A DNA stretch of 64,000 nucleotides, taken from NCBI RefSeq assembly GCF_032163395.1, contig NZ_CP119968.1:2630001-2694000 (forward strand). The letters are read 5' to 3'. Origin of the DNA: Gloeocapsopsis dulcis. GTDB lineage: Bacteria; Cyanobacteriota; Cyanobacteriia; Cyanobacteriales; Chroococcidiopsidaceae. The notes beneath the pieces were generated by a model that was not told the origin of the DNA, made no database searches, and saw nothing but the letters and a program-made list of their open reading frames with translations. Below, piece after piece: positions 55,961 through 64,000 of this stretch. Numbering within the stretch: the stretch's first letter is position 1; the number at the start of each line of letters is the position of its first letter. The position numbers and the translations under genes were made by a program.

Positions 55961-56986
55961 ATGAATCAATTCAACAACGCCTTTACTCTATTCTTAAGTC
56001 TGCTAGTAGAAGCAATGCCTTTTTTGCTGCTAGGAGTATTGTTATCCAGTGTGTTGTTGTTGTTTATTGATGAGCAACAGTTAATTGCTAAACTTCCTAA
56101 AAATCCATTGTTGGGTGCTTTGGTTGGTAGTATGGTAGGTTTTTTGTTTCCTGTATGCGAATGCGGTAATGTGCCAGTTGCACGGCGATTGTTGATGCAG
56201 GGAGTACCTACGCCAGTTGCTATCGGTTTTTTATTAGCAGCGCCTACTGTCAATCCGATTGTTATCTGGGCAACTTGGACAGCATTTCGCGATCAACCAG
56301 AAATTGTTGTACTACGAATTTTGCTGTCGTTGATTATTGCTACTATTGTAGGCTGGGTGTTTAGTGTGCAAAAAGATCTCAAACCTTTATTACAGCCAGC
56401 AATTGCTAAACGTTGGGAATATAACTCTAGACCTAAGCAAGAATTAAAAGAAGCTACGCCAACATCACCACTATTGCAATCTGGTACATTTTTACTTGAT
56501 CAACCTGGTCAAATGGTGCGCATGGATGCTACTGTACTCCAGGCAAGTTTAGCAGCTACAGCGCCGACTAAGCCGTTGTCTGACCGCCTGCGATTATTAG
56601 TAGACAATACCATACAAGAATTACGTGAGTTGGGAGCAGTTTTAGTCTTTGGGAGTGCGATCGCTGCTTTTATTCAAGTAGCCGTACCGCGTGAGGTAAT
56701 TTTAAGTCTAGGCTATGGTCCAGTGACATCAATCATTGCCATGATGATATTGGCAGCTGTTGTATCGATTTGCTCTACAGTCGATTCTTTTTTTGCACTA
56801 TCTTTTTCGGCGACATTCACTAGCGGTTCTCTGCTGGCATTTTTAATATTTGGACCAATGATTGATTTAAAAGCAATTGGTCTGATGCTCTCAATTTTTA
56901 AGCCCAAAGCTATTATTTATTTATTTGCTTTAGCTGCACAATTAGCATTTTTATTTACTTTATTTATTAATTTGCAAATTATTTAA
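55961..56986 (+). CDS. YraQ/UPF0718-type permease (DUF318)
   Basis: The protein has 341 residues with eight predicted membrane helices in two halves, split by a hydrophilic loop (about 145-205). The signature VCECGNVPVARRLLMQGVPTPVAIGFLLAAPTVNP and the second-half VSICSTVDSFFALSFSATFTSGSLLAFLIFGPMIDLKAIGLML match the permease family that includes YcgR of Bacillus, part of a zinc-responsive pair. Substrate not proven. It lies 9 bp before the TIGR03943 gene, its usual partner. Confidence 0.87.
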   Translation: MNQFNNAFTLFLSLLVEAMPFLLLGVLLSSVLLLFIDEQQLIAKLPKNPLLGALVGSMVGFLFPVCECGNVPVARRLLMQGVPTPVAIGFLLAAPTVNPIVIWATWTAFRDQPEIVVLRILLSLIIATIVGWVFSVQKDLKPLLQPAIAKRWEYNSRPKQELKEATPTSPLLQSGTFLLDQPGQMVRMDATVLQASLAATAPTKPLSDRLRLLVDNTIQELRELGAVLVFGSAIAAFIQVAVPREVILSLGYGPVTSIIAMMILAAVVSICSTVDSFFALSFSATFTSGSLLAFLIFGPMIDLKAIGLMLSIFKPKAIIYLFALAAQLAFLFTLFINLQII

Positions 56987-56995
56987 TTGCTTATT

Positions 56996-57790
56996 ATGAT
57001 TGGCAGTAAATCCAAACGCAAGCAAGCAAAATTAACCCCTAATCAATCCAAAACTAGAGCTTGGTTTTTTACTTGGCTCGATATATTGGCAATTGGTGCT
57101 TGGGGCATTTTAATGTTGCGATATTGGCTCACAGGTAAATTAAACTTACTCATTCATCCTGATTATTTCTGGCTAGTCATTTCCGGTGGTATTGGATTAA
57201 TTATTATTGCAACTAGTAAAGCCTGGGAACTAGTGCGACGACGTCGTAGTAGTGATACAACACAGCACGTCACTTTATTTCCTCCTGGAATGAGTAGCAG
57301 TTTATTATTAATTACTGCAATTATTGGTATGACATTTACACCACGGGTTTTTGCTAGTCAAACTGCACTTGAACGAGGTGTAACAGATTCTTTAGGTGCG
57401 ACAAGGGCGCAACCGCAAGCTTTTCGGAGTGCGCGTAATCCTGAAGAGCGATCGCTTTTAGATTGGGTACGAACTTTAAATGTTTACCCTGAACCAGATG
57501 CTTATGCTGGACAAAGTGCTAAAGTACAAGGATTTGTGATTCATTCTCCAGAATTGCCACCCGAATACATTTTGATATCACGGTTTGTTATTACCTGCTG
57601 TGCTGCGGATGCTTATCCTGTAGGATTACCAGTGAAATTGAGTTCATCTCGCCAAGCTTATCCACCAGATACCTGGTTAGAAATTGAAGGGACAATGATG
57701 ACTGACGCTTTACTAGGTAAACGTCAGTTAACAATTCAAGCAATTTCGCTGACACAAATTGCTGAACCAGATAACCCTTATGAATATTAG
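56996..57790 (+). CDS. TIGR03943/YcgQ family protein
   Basis: The protein has 264 residues from ATG 56996; a TTG 9 bp earlier is also in frame. The helices WLDILAIGAWGILMLRYWLTG and FWLVISGGIGLIIIATSKAWEL, a third at about 97-115, then the periplasmic domain with LNVYPEPDAYAGQSAKVQGFVIHSPELPPEYILISRFVITCCAADAYPVGLPVK. The CCAAD motif is typical of the family. Paired with the permease at 55961, as ycgQ is with ycgR in Bacillus under Zur control; no Zur box was recognised here. Confidence 0.87.
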   Translation: MIGSKSKRKQAKLTPNQSKTRAWFFTWLDILAIGAWGILMLRYWLTGKLNLLIHPDYFWLVISGGIGLIIIATSKAWELVRRRRSSDTTQHVTLFPPGMSSSLLLITAIIGMTFTPRVFASQTALERGVTDSLGATRAQPQAFRSARNPEERSLLDWVRTLNVYPEPDAYAGQSAKVQGFVIHSPELPPEYILISRFVITCCAADAYPVGLPVKLSSSRQAYPPDTWLEIEGTMMTDALLGKRQLTIQAISLTQIAEPDNPYEY

Positions 57791-57887
57791 TTAAGCAGGC
57801 TGGCGAGACACTCTACTTTATCACTTGATAGCGCTTTATTGCCCTACTATCTTGTAACTCTGACCCTTGACCCCTGAACCCTGCTGT

Positions 57888-59417
57888 ATGTTTGTGAGTC
57901 GTAAATTTCTACAACCACTCGATCGTGTCGCACTCACCTTAATACTGGTGCTGAGTGTTTTAATTGGACTGCTGTTATTGCAGGGTGATGGTGTCGCGCC
58001 ACAAGTGCGAGATTTTAGTTGGGATGGTAAAGCAATTGGCGCAGAAGACACTGCTTTTATTTTGAATTTTAGTCGTCCTATGGACACAAAGAGTGTCGAG
58101 GAAAATCTTCAGCTCGATCCGCCACTACCAGGGAAAATAAGCTGGGCAGGGCGACGCATGGCGTATACACTGCTGACACCTGCACCTTACGGCAACTCTT
58201 ATCAATTTAATTTACACGGTGCTAAAGATCGCCTTTCTGTAGCTGAAAATTCGCCAAAAGTGATCCAGCCATTTAGTAGTAACTTTCGCACGCGCGATCG
58301 CGCTTTTGTTTATCTAGGCGTAGAAGGAGATGAACAAGGACGTCTGATCCTATACAACCTCTCGCAACAGCGCAAAACAATTCTCACGCCCAGAGATTTA
58401 GTTGTGGTAGACTTCAAGCCATATTCTGATGGACAAAAAGTTTTATTCTCCGCTACTGAGCGTACCAATAGCCAAGACTTACTGAGTTCACAAATTTACA
58501 CAGTAACTACTGGCATAAATTCTGACTCTGGAACCAAAATCACTCAAAGTTTTTTGGGCCTGCGCTTACCTTTTGGTGCGACAGCTAATCCAGAACCACC
58601 TGGCAAAATAGATTTAATATTAGATAACAAAGATTATCAAAATTTAAAATTCGATCTCTCTGCGGATGGGCAAAAGATCGTAGTTCAACGTGTGAATCAA
58701 CAGAATCCAGGAGAATTTGGGCTGTGGTTATTGCAAGAGAACGAAAAACCGCAGCAACTGAATAGCCAACCAGGGGGGGACTTCACGATCACACCAGATA
58801 GCGCTTCTGTCGCGGTGGCACAAGGAGAGGGTGTAGGTATTTTACCGTTACAAGCCGATGCTGAAAAACCACTGGATTTTCTGCCAGAATATGGTACGGT
58901 ACTGAATTTTTCTCGCGATGGTGCGCAAGCAACGATGGTGAAATTTAATTCGGATTACACGCGATCACTATTTTTGGTAACAAGCCAAGGCGAACCCCAA
59001 GAACTTTTACGTACAACAGGCTCAATTAAAAGCTGTCAGTTCGATCCACTCCGCCAAAATCTGTATTGTCTCCTCACGCAGTTGTTAGAAAAAGAGGAAT
59101 ACGAAGAACAACCGTATTTAGTAGCAATTGACTTGAAAACAGGTAATCAAAAACCGTTGGTGATTCTGCCCGACCAACGCGACGTCCAAATGAGTCTAGC
59201 ACCGGACGGTTTGGCAGTGTTATTTGACCAAGTCGTTGCCACAACAGATGTTGTTAACCCAGCAGTTGATGTACCGCGCACGAGTGGCGGAGAAGCGATC
59301 GCGACTAGTCGTTTATGGTTACTTCCTTTGCTTTCGCCCGCATCCTCGCCACAGCCGACACAGATGCAGCCAGAACAACTACCATTACCAGGCTTTCATC
59401 CTCGTTGGCTACCTTAA
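57888..59417 (+). CDS. Secreted or membrane-anchored protein with Ig-like and beta-propeller-like domains
   Basis: The protein has 509 residues from MFVSRKFLQPLDR; an in-frame start 21 bp earlier is possible. One N-terminal membrane helix (about 14-31) is followed by an Ig-like domain (FILNFSRPMDTKSVEENLQLDPPLPGKISWAGRRM, typical of bacterial Big/invasin folds). Then come repeating blade-like segments (GRLILYNLSQQRKTILTPRDLVVVDFKP, FDLSADGQKIVVQRVN, NFSRDGAQATMVKFN, LYCLLTQLL). The layout suggests a lumenal or periplasmic scaffold. Known in cyanobacteria as hypothetical; function unknown. Confidence 0.7.
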   Translation: MFVSRKFLQPLDRVALTLILVLSVLIGLLLLQGDGVAPQVRDFSWDGKAIGAEDTAFILNFSRPMDTKSVEENLQLDPPLPGKISWAGRRMAYTLLTPAPYGNSYQFNLHGAKDRLSVAENSPKVIQPFSSNFRTRDRAFVYLGVEGDEQGRLILYNLSQQRKTILTPRDLVVVDFKPYSDGQKVLFSATERTNSQDLLSSQIYTVTTGINSDSGTKITQSFLGLRLPFGATANPEPPGKIDLILDNKDYQNLKFDLSADGQKIVVQRVNQQNPGEFGLWLLQENEKPQQLNSQPGGDFTITPDSASVAVAQGEGVGILPLQADAEKPLDFLPEYGTVLNFSRDGAQATMVKFNSDYTRSLFLVTSQGEPQELLRTTGSIKSCQFDPLRQNLYCLLTQLLEKEEYEEQPYLVAIDLKTGNQKPLVILPDQRDVQMSLAPDGLAVLFDQVVATTDVVNPAVDVPRTSGGEAIATSRLWLLPLLSPASSPQPTQMQPEQLPLPGFHPRWLP

Positions 59418-59693
59418 TTTAGCGCTTCTATGTCTGAACCCTGATCTCTGACCCCTGCTTCTAATTGCGAATTCTATTTTTCAAAAATTTTTTTTGCCCC
59501 CTTGTTTTCTGAGCTAATACCTAATATCATGTCCATCTAATTGAACACAATTTTTTGCGTTGCCTTTAAGTATTCACGTATACGTAATATTCCTGCTGAT
59601 CGCTATCACTGAACCACAAACCTTTGAATAACTTGTGATGAACGTCACAGACAGAGGAGTTTCGTTAAACATAGCATCCTGTAATTCCGCTAT

Positions 59694-60956
59694 TTGTTAG
59701 AAGTTGATAAATTACCAGTTAATAATATTCACTCAACTACAACAAACCGGATACTCTGTGATGCTGATGCGCTTGCCCAGAGCAAATTGCCTATGAATAT
59801 GGAATTAACTCAAAAAGAAACTAATTTAGCAAGAGTCACAACTTCCAGCCTAATGGAAGGAATAGAAAACTTGCTAAGCGCGCCTGTAAATGTTGAAATG
59901 AACAAACAAGAAGAAATTGCCGTGATTCAGGTATTACGCTTGAAAAACAGTAAGCTACTCAAGAAGGCAATGCAGTTAGAACAAGCACGGGTGGAATGCA
60001 AAAAAGACTCGCAGCTACAAACACAGCTAGCACAGAAAATGCAGGAATTAGAAACCGCACAGCAACAAATTAAACTACTCAAGCAAGAACAACAAAGTTA
60101 TAAAGAAAAGACTCAGCAGCAGCAAATTTTAATTGAAGGCTTAACAGTACAGTTACAAACAAGTCAAGAACGAGTTAACCAACTTGAGCACGAGTGGTTA
60201 TTAACTCAAGCAACTTACAATGAACAAACTTATCAGTTGCGACAAAGCGAAAGCACCTGTCAAGAACTACGTAACCGCCTGACACGTCAGCAGCGCTATA
60301 CAATGCAACTAAAAGTCGCTCTAGAAAAATGCCTCGAACAACCTAATACTAAATCGGAAGTTGAAAGCGATCGCATTTTTACATACCAAGAATGCGAGCA
60401 AAAGACTGATTCACCGCATCAAGTATCCTTCGCACAAGTTGAGCCAATTCCACCTTGGTCAGGTCACGAATCAAAAGTTGATTGTGAAGTGTTCACCACA
60501 CAACCAATGAATGCTGTTGCGGCGACAACAAATATCGATGAAATAGTAGAAGTTTTCAAGGAGCAATTTCCAGAAGCGATCGCGCCTTTGGGGCAAACTC
60601 CAGAAGAGCAACATGATGCTGTGTTGAATTTACTGAATGATGCTCCGTGTGTTGAGGCTCAAGCCTCTGACAATTTTATTAAGGTAGTAGAAGTTGCTAG
60701 TGAAGATCAATCACAAGATTGGCTAGAAGCTACGTTTGCAGAAGTGCTAGAAGCTCCTGCCGAGACTAACTGTGATTCTACATCTTCGTCAGTGTCATCT
60801 GAATCAACAACTGAGTTTGAGCAGCTACCTACATGGGAAGAACCTGAATTTTTTACTAATCCCAATTGGCCTTCGCCTATCTTGTATCCATCGCGATCTA
60901 AAAAGCGTAAGACTTTAGCTGCGATTGAACTACCAAATTTTGCCCATAGTCATTAA
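59694..60956 (+). CDS. Coiled-coil protein, cyanobacterial unknown
   Basis: Up to 420 residues from TTG 59694; an internal ATG at 59796 is possible. Residues about 70-225 form a long coiled coil rich in Gln, Leu and Lys (LKNSKLLKKAMQLEQARVECKKDSQLQTQLAQKMQELE). An acidic middle follows, then a conserved C-terminus EFFTNPNWPSPILYPSRSKKRKTLAAIELPNF, which looks like a docking motif. Possibly a cytoskeletal or septum-associated protein; no evidence beyond architecture. Confidence 0.7.
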   Translation: MLEVDKLPVNNIHSTTTNRILCDADALAQSKLPMNMELTQKETNLARVTTSSLMEGIENLLSAPVNVEMNKQEEIAVIQVLRLKNSKLLKKAMQLEQARVECKKDSQLQTQLAQKMQELETAQQQIKLLKQEQQSYKEKTQQQQILIEGLTVQLQTSQERVNQLEHEWLLTQATYNEQTYQLRQSESTCQELRNRLTRQQRYTMQLKVALEKCLEQPNTKSEVESDRIFTYQECEQKTDSPHQVSFAQVEPIPPWSGHESKVDCEVFTTQPMNAVAATTNIDEIVEVFKEQFPEAIAPLGQTPEEQHDAVLNLLNDAPCVEAQASDNFIKVVEVASEDQSQDWLEATFAEVLEAPAETNCDSTSSSVSSESTTEFEQLPTWEEPEFFTNPNWPSPILYPSRSKKRKTLAAIELPNFAHSH

Positions 60957-61066
60957 ATAAATATAACTGGTGTGTGCAGGCATTCGTATTCTCTTCTATC
61001 CTGCACGCACTCAATAACCTCTCACCTCAATGCGCCTAATTGATTGAGGAGGATCGTAACTAACTT

Positions 61067-63160
61067 TTAACTCTGACCTCTGACCTTTGCTATATCTCGG
61101 CTTGTAGGTCGCTCCTGATAAGTCTGAGAACGCCCCATACTAGCTGTCAGCTCGTAGTTATAGGCTAGTAGCTTTAACCATAAAGCAGGATAACGAGGTT
61201 CTAACCAAGATTGGCTTTGATGCAGAAAACCAGGAAACCAACTACTAAGTAAAGCACTGACTAAGGCAAAGAAGCCAAAGTTAATATAGTTACCCAGCCA
61301 TCGCCAAATATCTTTTGGTCCTGCTAAGTCCCAAATCCACAAGACTTGAGCAGGATTTTTTCTGGCTGCTTTCAGCGCTAGGCGATTAAAAGTTAACCAA
61401 TCTACTCGATCTTTGATAAAAGTATCAGCGACTTCTGGCGGTTCATCAGTCAACAAGCCAAAGAAAGTATTCAGCATCGAGTTGATCCGTTGGGGTGGTA
61501 AAAACTTCCCTGTAGGAACCATCATGCCTTTAGAAAATAGCCAGGTAACAGCGACGTTGCTTTGATAGGCACGAATTTGGTTCAAGTGGTGGAATTGCCA
61601 CAAGTCATGCTTCAAAGCAGTATCTAGCAGTGTTGTCAGGCGTTCTAGGTTACGGACTAAGGAACCAAAGCCAGTAAAGACTAAAGGAGATTGCAGCGAT
61701 GCCGCATCACCGATCGCAATCAGTCGATCAAAAGCAACTGTGCGATCGCGGCTACCAGAACTAAAGTGACCTGGAATATAACCAAATGTGGCTTTCTTCC
61801 ACACCAGCTTGTCCAAATCGCAGCGACGGTACTCTGGCAAAATTGTAAAAAAGTCTTCATACATTTCGAGTAACGACCCAGGATTGACTGTATTCACTTG
61901 ATGGTAATGGAAGAGGTAAATAGCAATATCCTTTCCTGCGCCAGGAAACAACTCCCAAATCAGCTGTCGTCCGCGTGAAATGTCTCCGTGACTATTTAGC
62001 ACATCGCCATACTGTGAATCCCACACTTCTGAGTCAAAGCCACCAGAAACTACTGCACCTACTGTCGGACAAACGCTATCAAATGCCCGTCCACCGTTCA
62101 ACTGCCAAGCAATAGGGGAAGCTGTTCCCATAGCATCTACCAGTAAACGTCCGGTGACTTCGCGCTCGCGAGCTGTTGGTAAGTGCTTGACTTTTACTGT
62201 TAAATGTGTATCGGCGATCGCCGCATTGACAAATTCCGCTTCATCCCAAATTTCTCCGCCAGCCGCTTGTAATTTTTCCCCGCACATTTGTAACAGCTTT
62301 TCAGCATCGAGCGCAACATTCAACACAGTTGGAGTGTGCAAAACAGGTGCTTTGAGATGATGCGGGTTGTTGCTATCAAAAAACTTGTTAAATCCGTCTT
62401 TATATTCACGGGCGATAATGCTTTCACATTCTGCTGGAGTCAACACGCCCAAATTGATCAAGCTTTGTAATTCGGCGCGGGAAATATTCCACTCGCGATT
62501 CACTCTGCCAAACGGTAAACGCTCGATTAGCAATACTTTGTAACCTAACTGTGCCATCACCACCGCATGAATAACGCCTAATGCACCACCTATGTAGATC
62601 AAGTCATACGCGGGTATTAAAGGATTTTGCTCAGTGAGTGCAGCTTTGAAAATAACTTGCTGTGGTTGTTGCGGATTGCGGACACCTTCACGCCATCGTT
62701 TTTCCCACCAGTAAGCGCGGGTTAAGTCATACTCTCCTTGAGGAAATTTCTGAAAATACTTAACAGTTAAAGGATAATTAGGAGCTAATGCCTCAAAAAT
62801 TGATTTGTCACCAATTTCAGGTGGTTCCGGATAGTGGTGTGGAAACCGAACTCGTAGTTCAGCCGTCAGACGTTGGAGAATCTGCTTTTCATGAGGGAAA
62901 GCTTTATTACCCCAGCGAAAAACTTTAAGATAAGTTGTGCGCTGTACTGACCAAACAAAAGCGGAGAGTTCAGAAGGCACTTTATCTGCCGAAAAGTCAG
63001 AAACAGACGTTACCAAAGATAAATTTTCAGGCACTCTCAATCGTAGCCCTTCAGGAGTGATAATTTTCTCCCCTATTTCCGGTACCCATTCCGTTTGCAG
63101 CCAGTTCCGAACAGCTGCTGTGGCTAGTGTGGGAATTTCTATGTAAACAAGTTCTCTCAT
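61067..63160 (-). CDS. CruA/CruP-type lycopene cyclase homologue
   Basis: The protein has 697 residues. An N-terminal extension (1-175) is followed by the FAD-binding fold YDLIYIGGALGVIHAVVMAQLGYKVLLIERL, where the usual GxGxxG is GGALGV. It continues NREWNISRAELQSLINLGVLT, LLVDAMGTASPIAWQL, and FDRLIAIGDAASLQSPLVFTGFGSLVRNLERL near the end of the FAD domain. CruA and CruP convert lycopene to gamma- or beta-carotene in many cyanobacteria; CruP may have a related protective role. Which type this is was not settled. Confidence 0.75.
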   Translation of the reverse strand: MRELVYIEIPTLATAAVRNWLQTEWVPEIGEKIITPEGLRLRVPENLSLVTSVSDFSADKVPSELSAFVWSVQRTTYLKVFRWGNKAFPHEKQILQRLTAELRVRFPHHYPEPPEIGDKSIFEALAPNYPLTVKYFQKFPQGEYDLTRAYWWEKRWREGVRNPQQPQQVIFKAALTEQNPLIPAYDLIYIGGALGVIHAVVMAQLGYKVLLIERLPFGRVNREWNISRAELQSLINLGVLTPAECESIIAREYKDGFNKFFDSNNPHHLKAPVLHTPTVLNVALDAEKLLQMCGEKLQAAGGEIWDEAEFVNAAIADTHLTVKVKHLPTAREREVTGRLLVDAMGTASPIAWQLNGGRAFDSVCPTVGAVVSGGFDSEVWDSQYGDVLNSHGDISRGRQLIWELFPGAGKDIAIYLFHYHQVNTVNPGSLLEMYEDFFTILPEYRRCDLDKLVWKKATFGYIPGHFSSGSRDRTVAFDRLIAIGDAASLQSPLVFTGFGSLVRNLERLTTLLDTALKHDLWQFHHLNQIRAYQSNVAVTWLFSKGMMVPTGKFLPPQRINSMLNTFFGLLTDEPPEVADTFIKDRVDWLTFNRLALKAARKNPAQVLWIWDLAGPKDIWRWLGNYINFGFFALVSALLSSWFPGFLHQSQSWLEPRYPALWLKLLAYNYELTASMGRSQTYQERPTSRDIAKVRGQS

Positions 63161-63322
63161 TTTGCTGATCTTAACTCCGAGTTAATTGTTTATGCAGGTA
63201 GATTTGACAAAATCACAGTTTGCGGTACACTTCCCCATACGAGTTAGCTGAGAATTTTTTTAAGAAAGTTTACAATCTAACTAAGTTTATTAAAGTAATT
63301 CCTAGTTGTGTGAAAGTACGCC

Positions 63323-63556
63323 ATGCATTATCCCATTCCTGCTAGTCCTGAAGAAATTGTTGATCTGCACCAAGAACCTGTAAATGAAGAATTAGTCGCA
63401 GCTGCGATCGCGGGTGTCATTAAAATTGTCCGCGCCCAAGGTCAATCCTTAGAACAGTTAACTGCTCAAGTGCTAGCCGATGACAGCTTACTTGATATTC
63501 AGCAACGACGTTGGTTAAGTGATGTCGTGGCTCAAGCTTGGGAGAGTTTCTCTTAG
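63323..63556 (+). CDS. Conserved cyanobacterial small protein, unknown
   Basis: The protein has 77 residues: MHYPIPASPEEIVDLHQEPVNEELVAAAIAGVIKIVRAQGQSLEQLTAQVLADD, then LLDIQQRRWLSDVVAQAWESF. Predicted three short helices. The composition and length agree with small cyanobacterial hypothetical proteins found beside membrane phosphatases. The TAG-terminated frame ends 34 bp before the PAP2 gene, so the two may be co-transcribed. Confidence 0.72.
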   Translation: MHYPIPASPEEIVDLHQEPVNEELVAAAIAGVIKIVRAQGQSLEQLTAQVLADDSLLDIQQRRWLSDVVAQAWESFS

Positions 63557-63590
63557 ACTGGGAAAAGACGATTTGAGTAAGATAAACTAG

Positions 63591-64000
63591 ATGCGATCCC
63601 AACTGATTTCGCTAGTATTTCGCATCAGAGTTGCAGGAATTTTGCTGGCGGGCTTATCTTTATGGATATTTGCCGAAGTTGCAGACGAAGTTTTAGAAAA
63701 AGAAAGCTACGCGCTTGATACTAAAATCTTGCTAACAATTCGACAATTACATAATACTTGGCTCGATCGAGCAATGATGGGAGTAACATTCCTGGGCGAT
63801 CCAGTTGTAATATTTGTCGTTTGCTTGATTGTAGGAATTTGGTTATACAGACAGCATCGTTCGGAAGCAACAACAGTAGGGATAGCCGCGATCGGCGCAG
63901 TATTACTTAACTATTGGCTTAAGCAACTATTTACTAGACCAAGACCAGCTTTGTGGGAACGTATCGTTAATGTGAGAGATTACAGCTTTCCCAGCGGTCA
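63591..64000 (+). CDS. PAP2-type membrane phosphatase (3' end outside window)
   Basis: 136 residues are visible from ATG 63591. Membrane helices lie at about 12-30, 70-90 and 95-112. The first phosphatase motif KQLFTRPRP is followed by YSFPSG at the window edge, the start of the second motif PSGH. This family dephosphorylates lipids such as undecaprenyl pyrophosphate or phosphatidic acid. The remaining third motif lies beyond the end. Confidence 0.9.
   Translation, partial: MRSQLISLVFRIRVAGILLAGLSLWIFAEVADEVLEKESYALDTKILLTIRQLHNTWLDRAMMGVTFLGDPVVIFVVCLIVGIWLYRQHRSEATTVGIAAIGAVLLNYWLKQLFTRPRPALWERIVNVRDYSFPSG

Overview
The window is chromosomal DNA of a cyanobacterium. HIP1 palindromes (GCGATCGC) occur throughout, and it carries markers typical of the phylum: a Tab2-like RNA-binding protein, a CruA/CruP-type lycopene cyclase homologue, a bacterial metallothionein, a DUF1802 protein, and the plastid-like rpmG-rpsR pair. 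The style fits a unicellular or colonial lineage such as Chroococcidiopsidales, but the species cannot be fixed from this window.

Layout. 0-20 kb is mostly core metabolism: a PadR regulator with its own operator opposite a DUF4188 gene, YajQ, a metallothionein with an SmtB-type operator, methionine synthase (metH), and a five-gene NAD operon on the minus strand (pncB, nadD, nrtR, a chorismate-mutase-like gene, nadE). A gamma-glutamyltransferase pseudogene follows. 20-28 kb holds an osmoprotectant ABC transporter whose substrate-binding gene is separated from its permease/ATPase genes by about 4.6 kb of accessory DNA. That DNA contains a Uma2 gene, a broken polytopic membrane protein, a broken SMR-type transporter and a HAD phosphatase. 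28-31 kb carries an XPB-type helicase next to its Bax1-like (DUF790) nuclease partner. 31-38.6 kb has RNase II/R, rpsR, rpmG, an RDD protein, GNAT acetyltransferases, moeA, a LuxR regulator and a DJ-1/PfpI protein.

The outstanding region is 38.6-45.9 kb, a chromosomal integron. An IntI-type integrase gene lies on the plus strand. Its catalytic residues R138, K163, H269, R272, H295 and Y304 sit at a constant offset of 8 from those of IntI1. It is divergent from a minus-strand cassette array with three attC sites of 86-87 bp. All three are in the same orientation, are imperfect palindromes with extrahelical bases, and two contain the stop codon of the preceding gene. A candidate attI and a set of about 40-bp repeats lie between integrase and cassettes. 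The cassettes carry multi-gene loads of unknown function. The integrase is interrupted by one extra base in an A8 run, and the same defect (A8 or T8 where a run of 7 restores the frame) breaks two genes in the 22-25 kb island.

46-64 kb returns to core genes: mtnP, Tab2, glycogen phosphorylase, avtA-rimM, a stand-alone TnpB with intact RuvC residues, a GNAT, a permease/TIGR03943 pair, cyanobacterial proteins of unknown function, a CruA/CruP homologue and a PAP2 phosphatase cut by the window edge. No rRNA, tRNA or CRISPR array was found.
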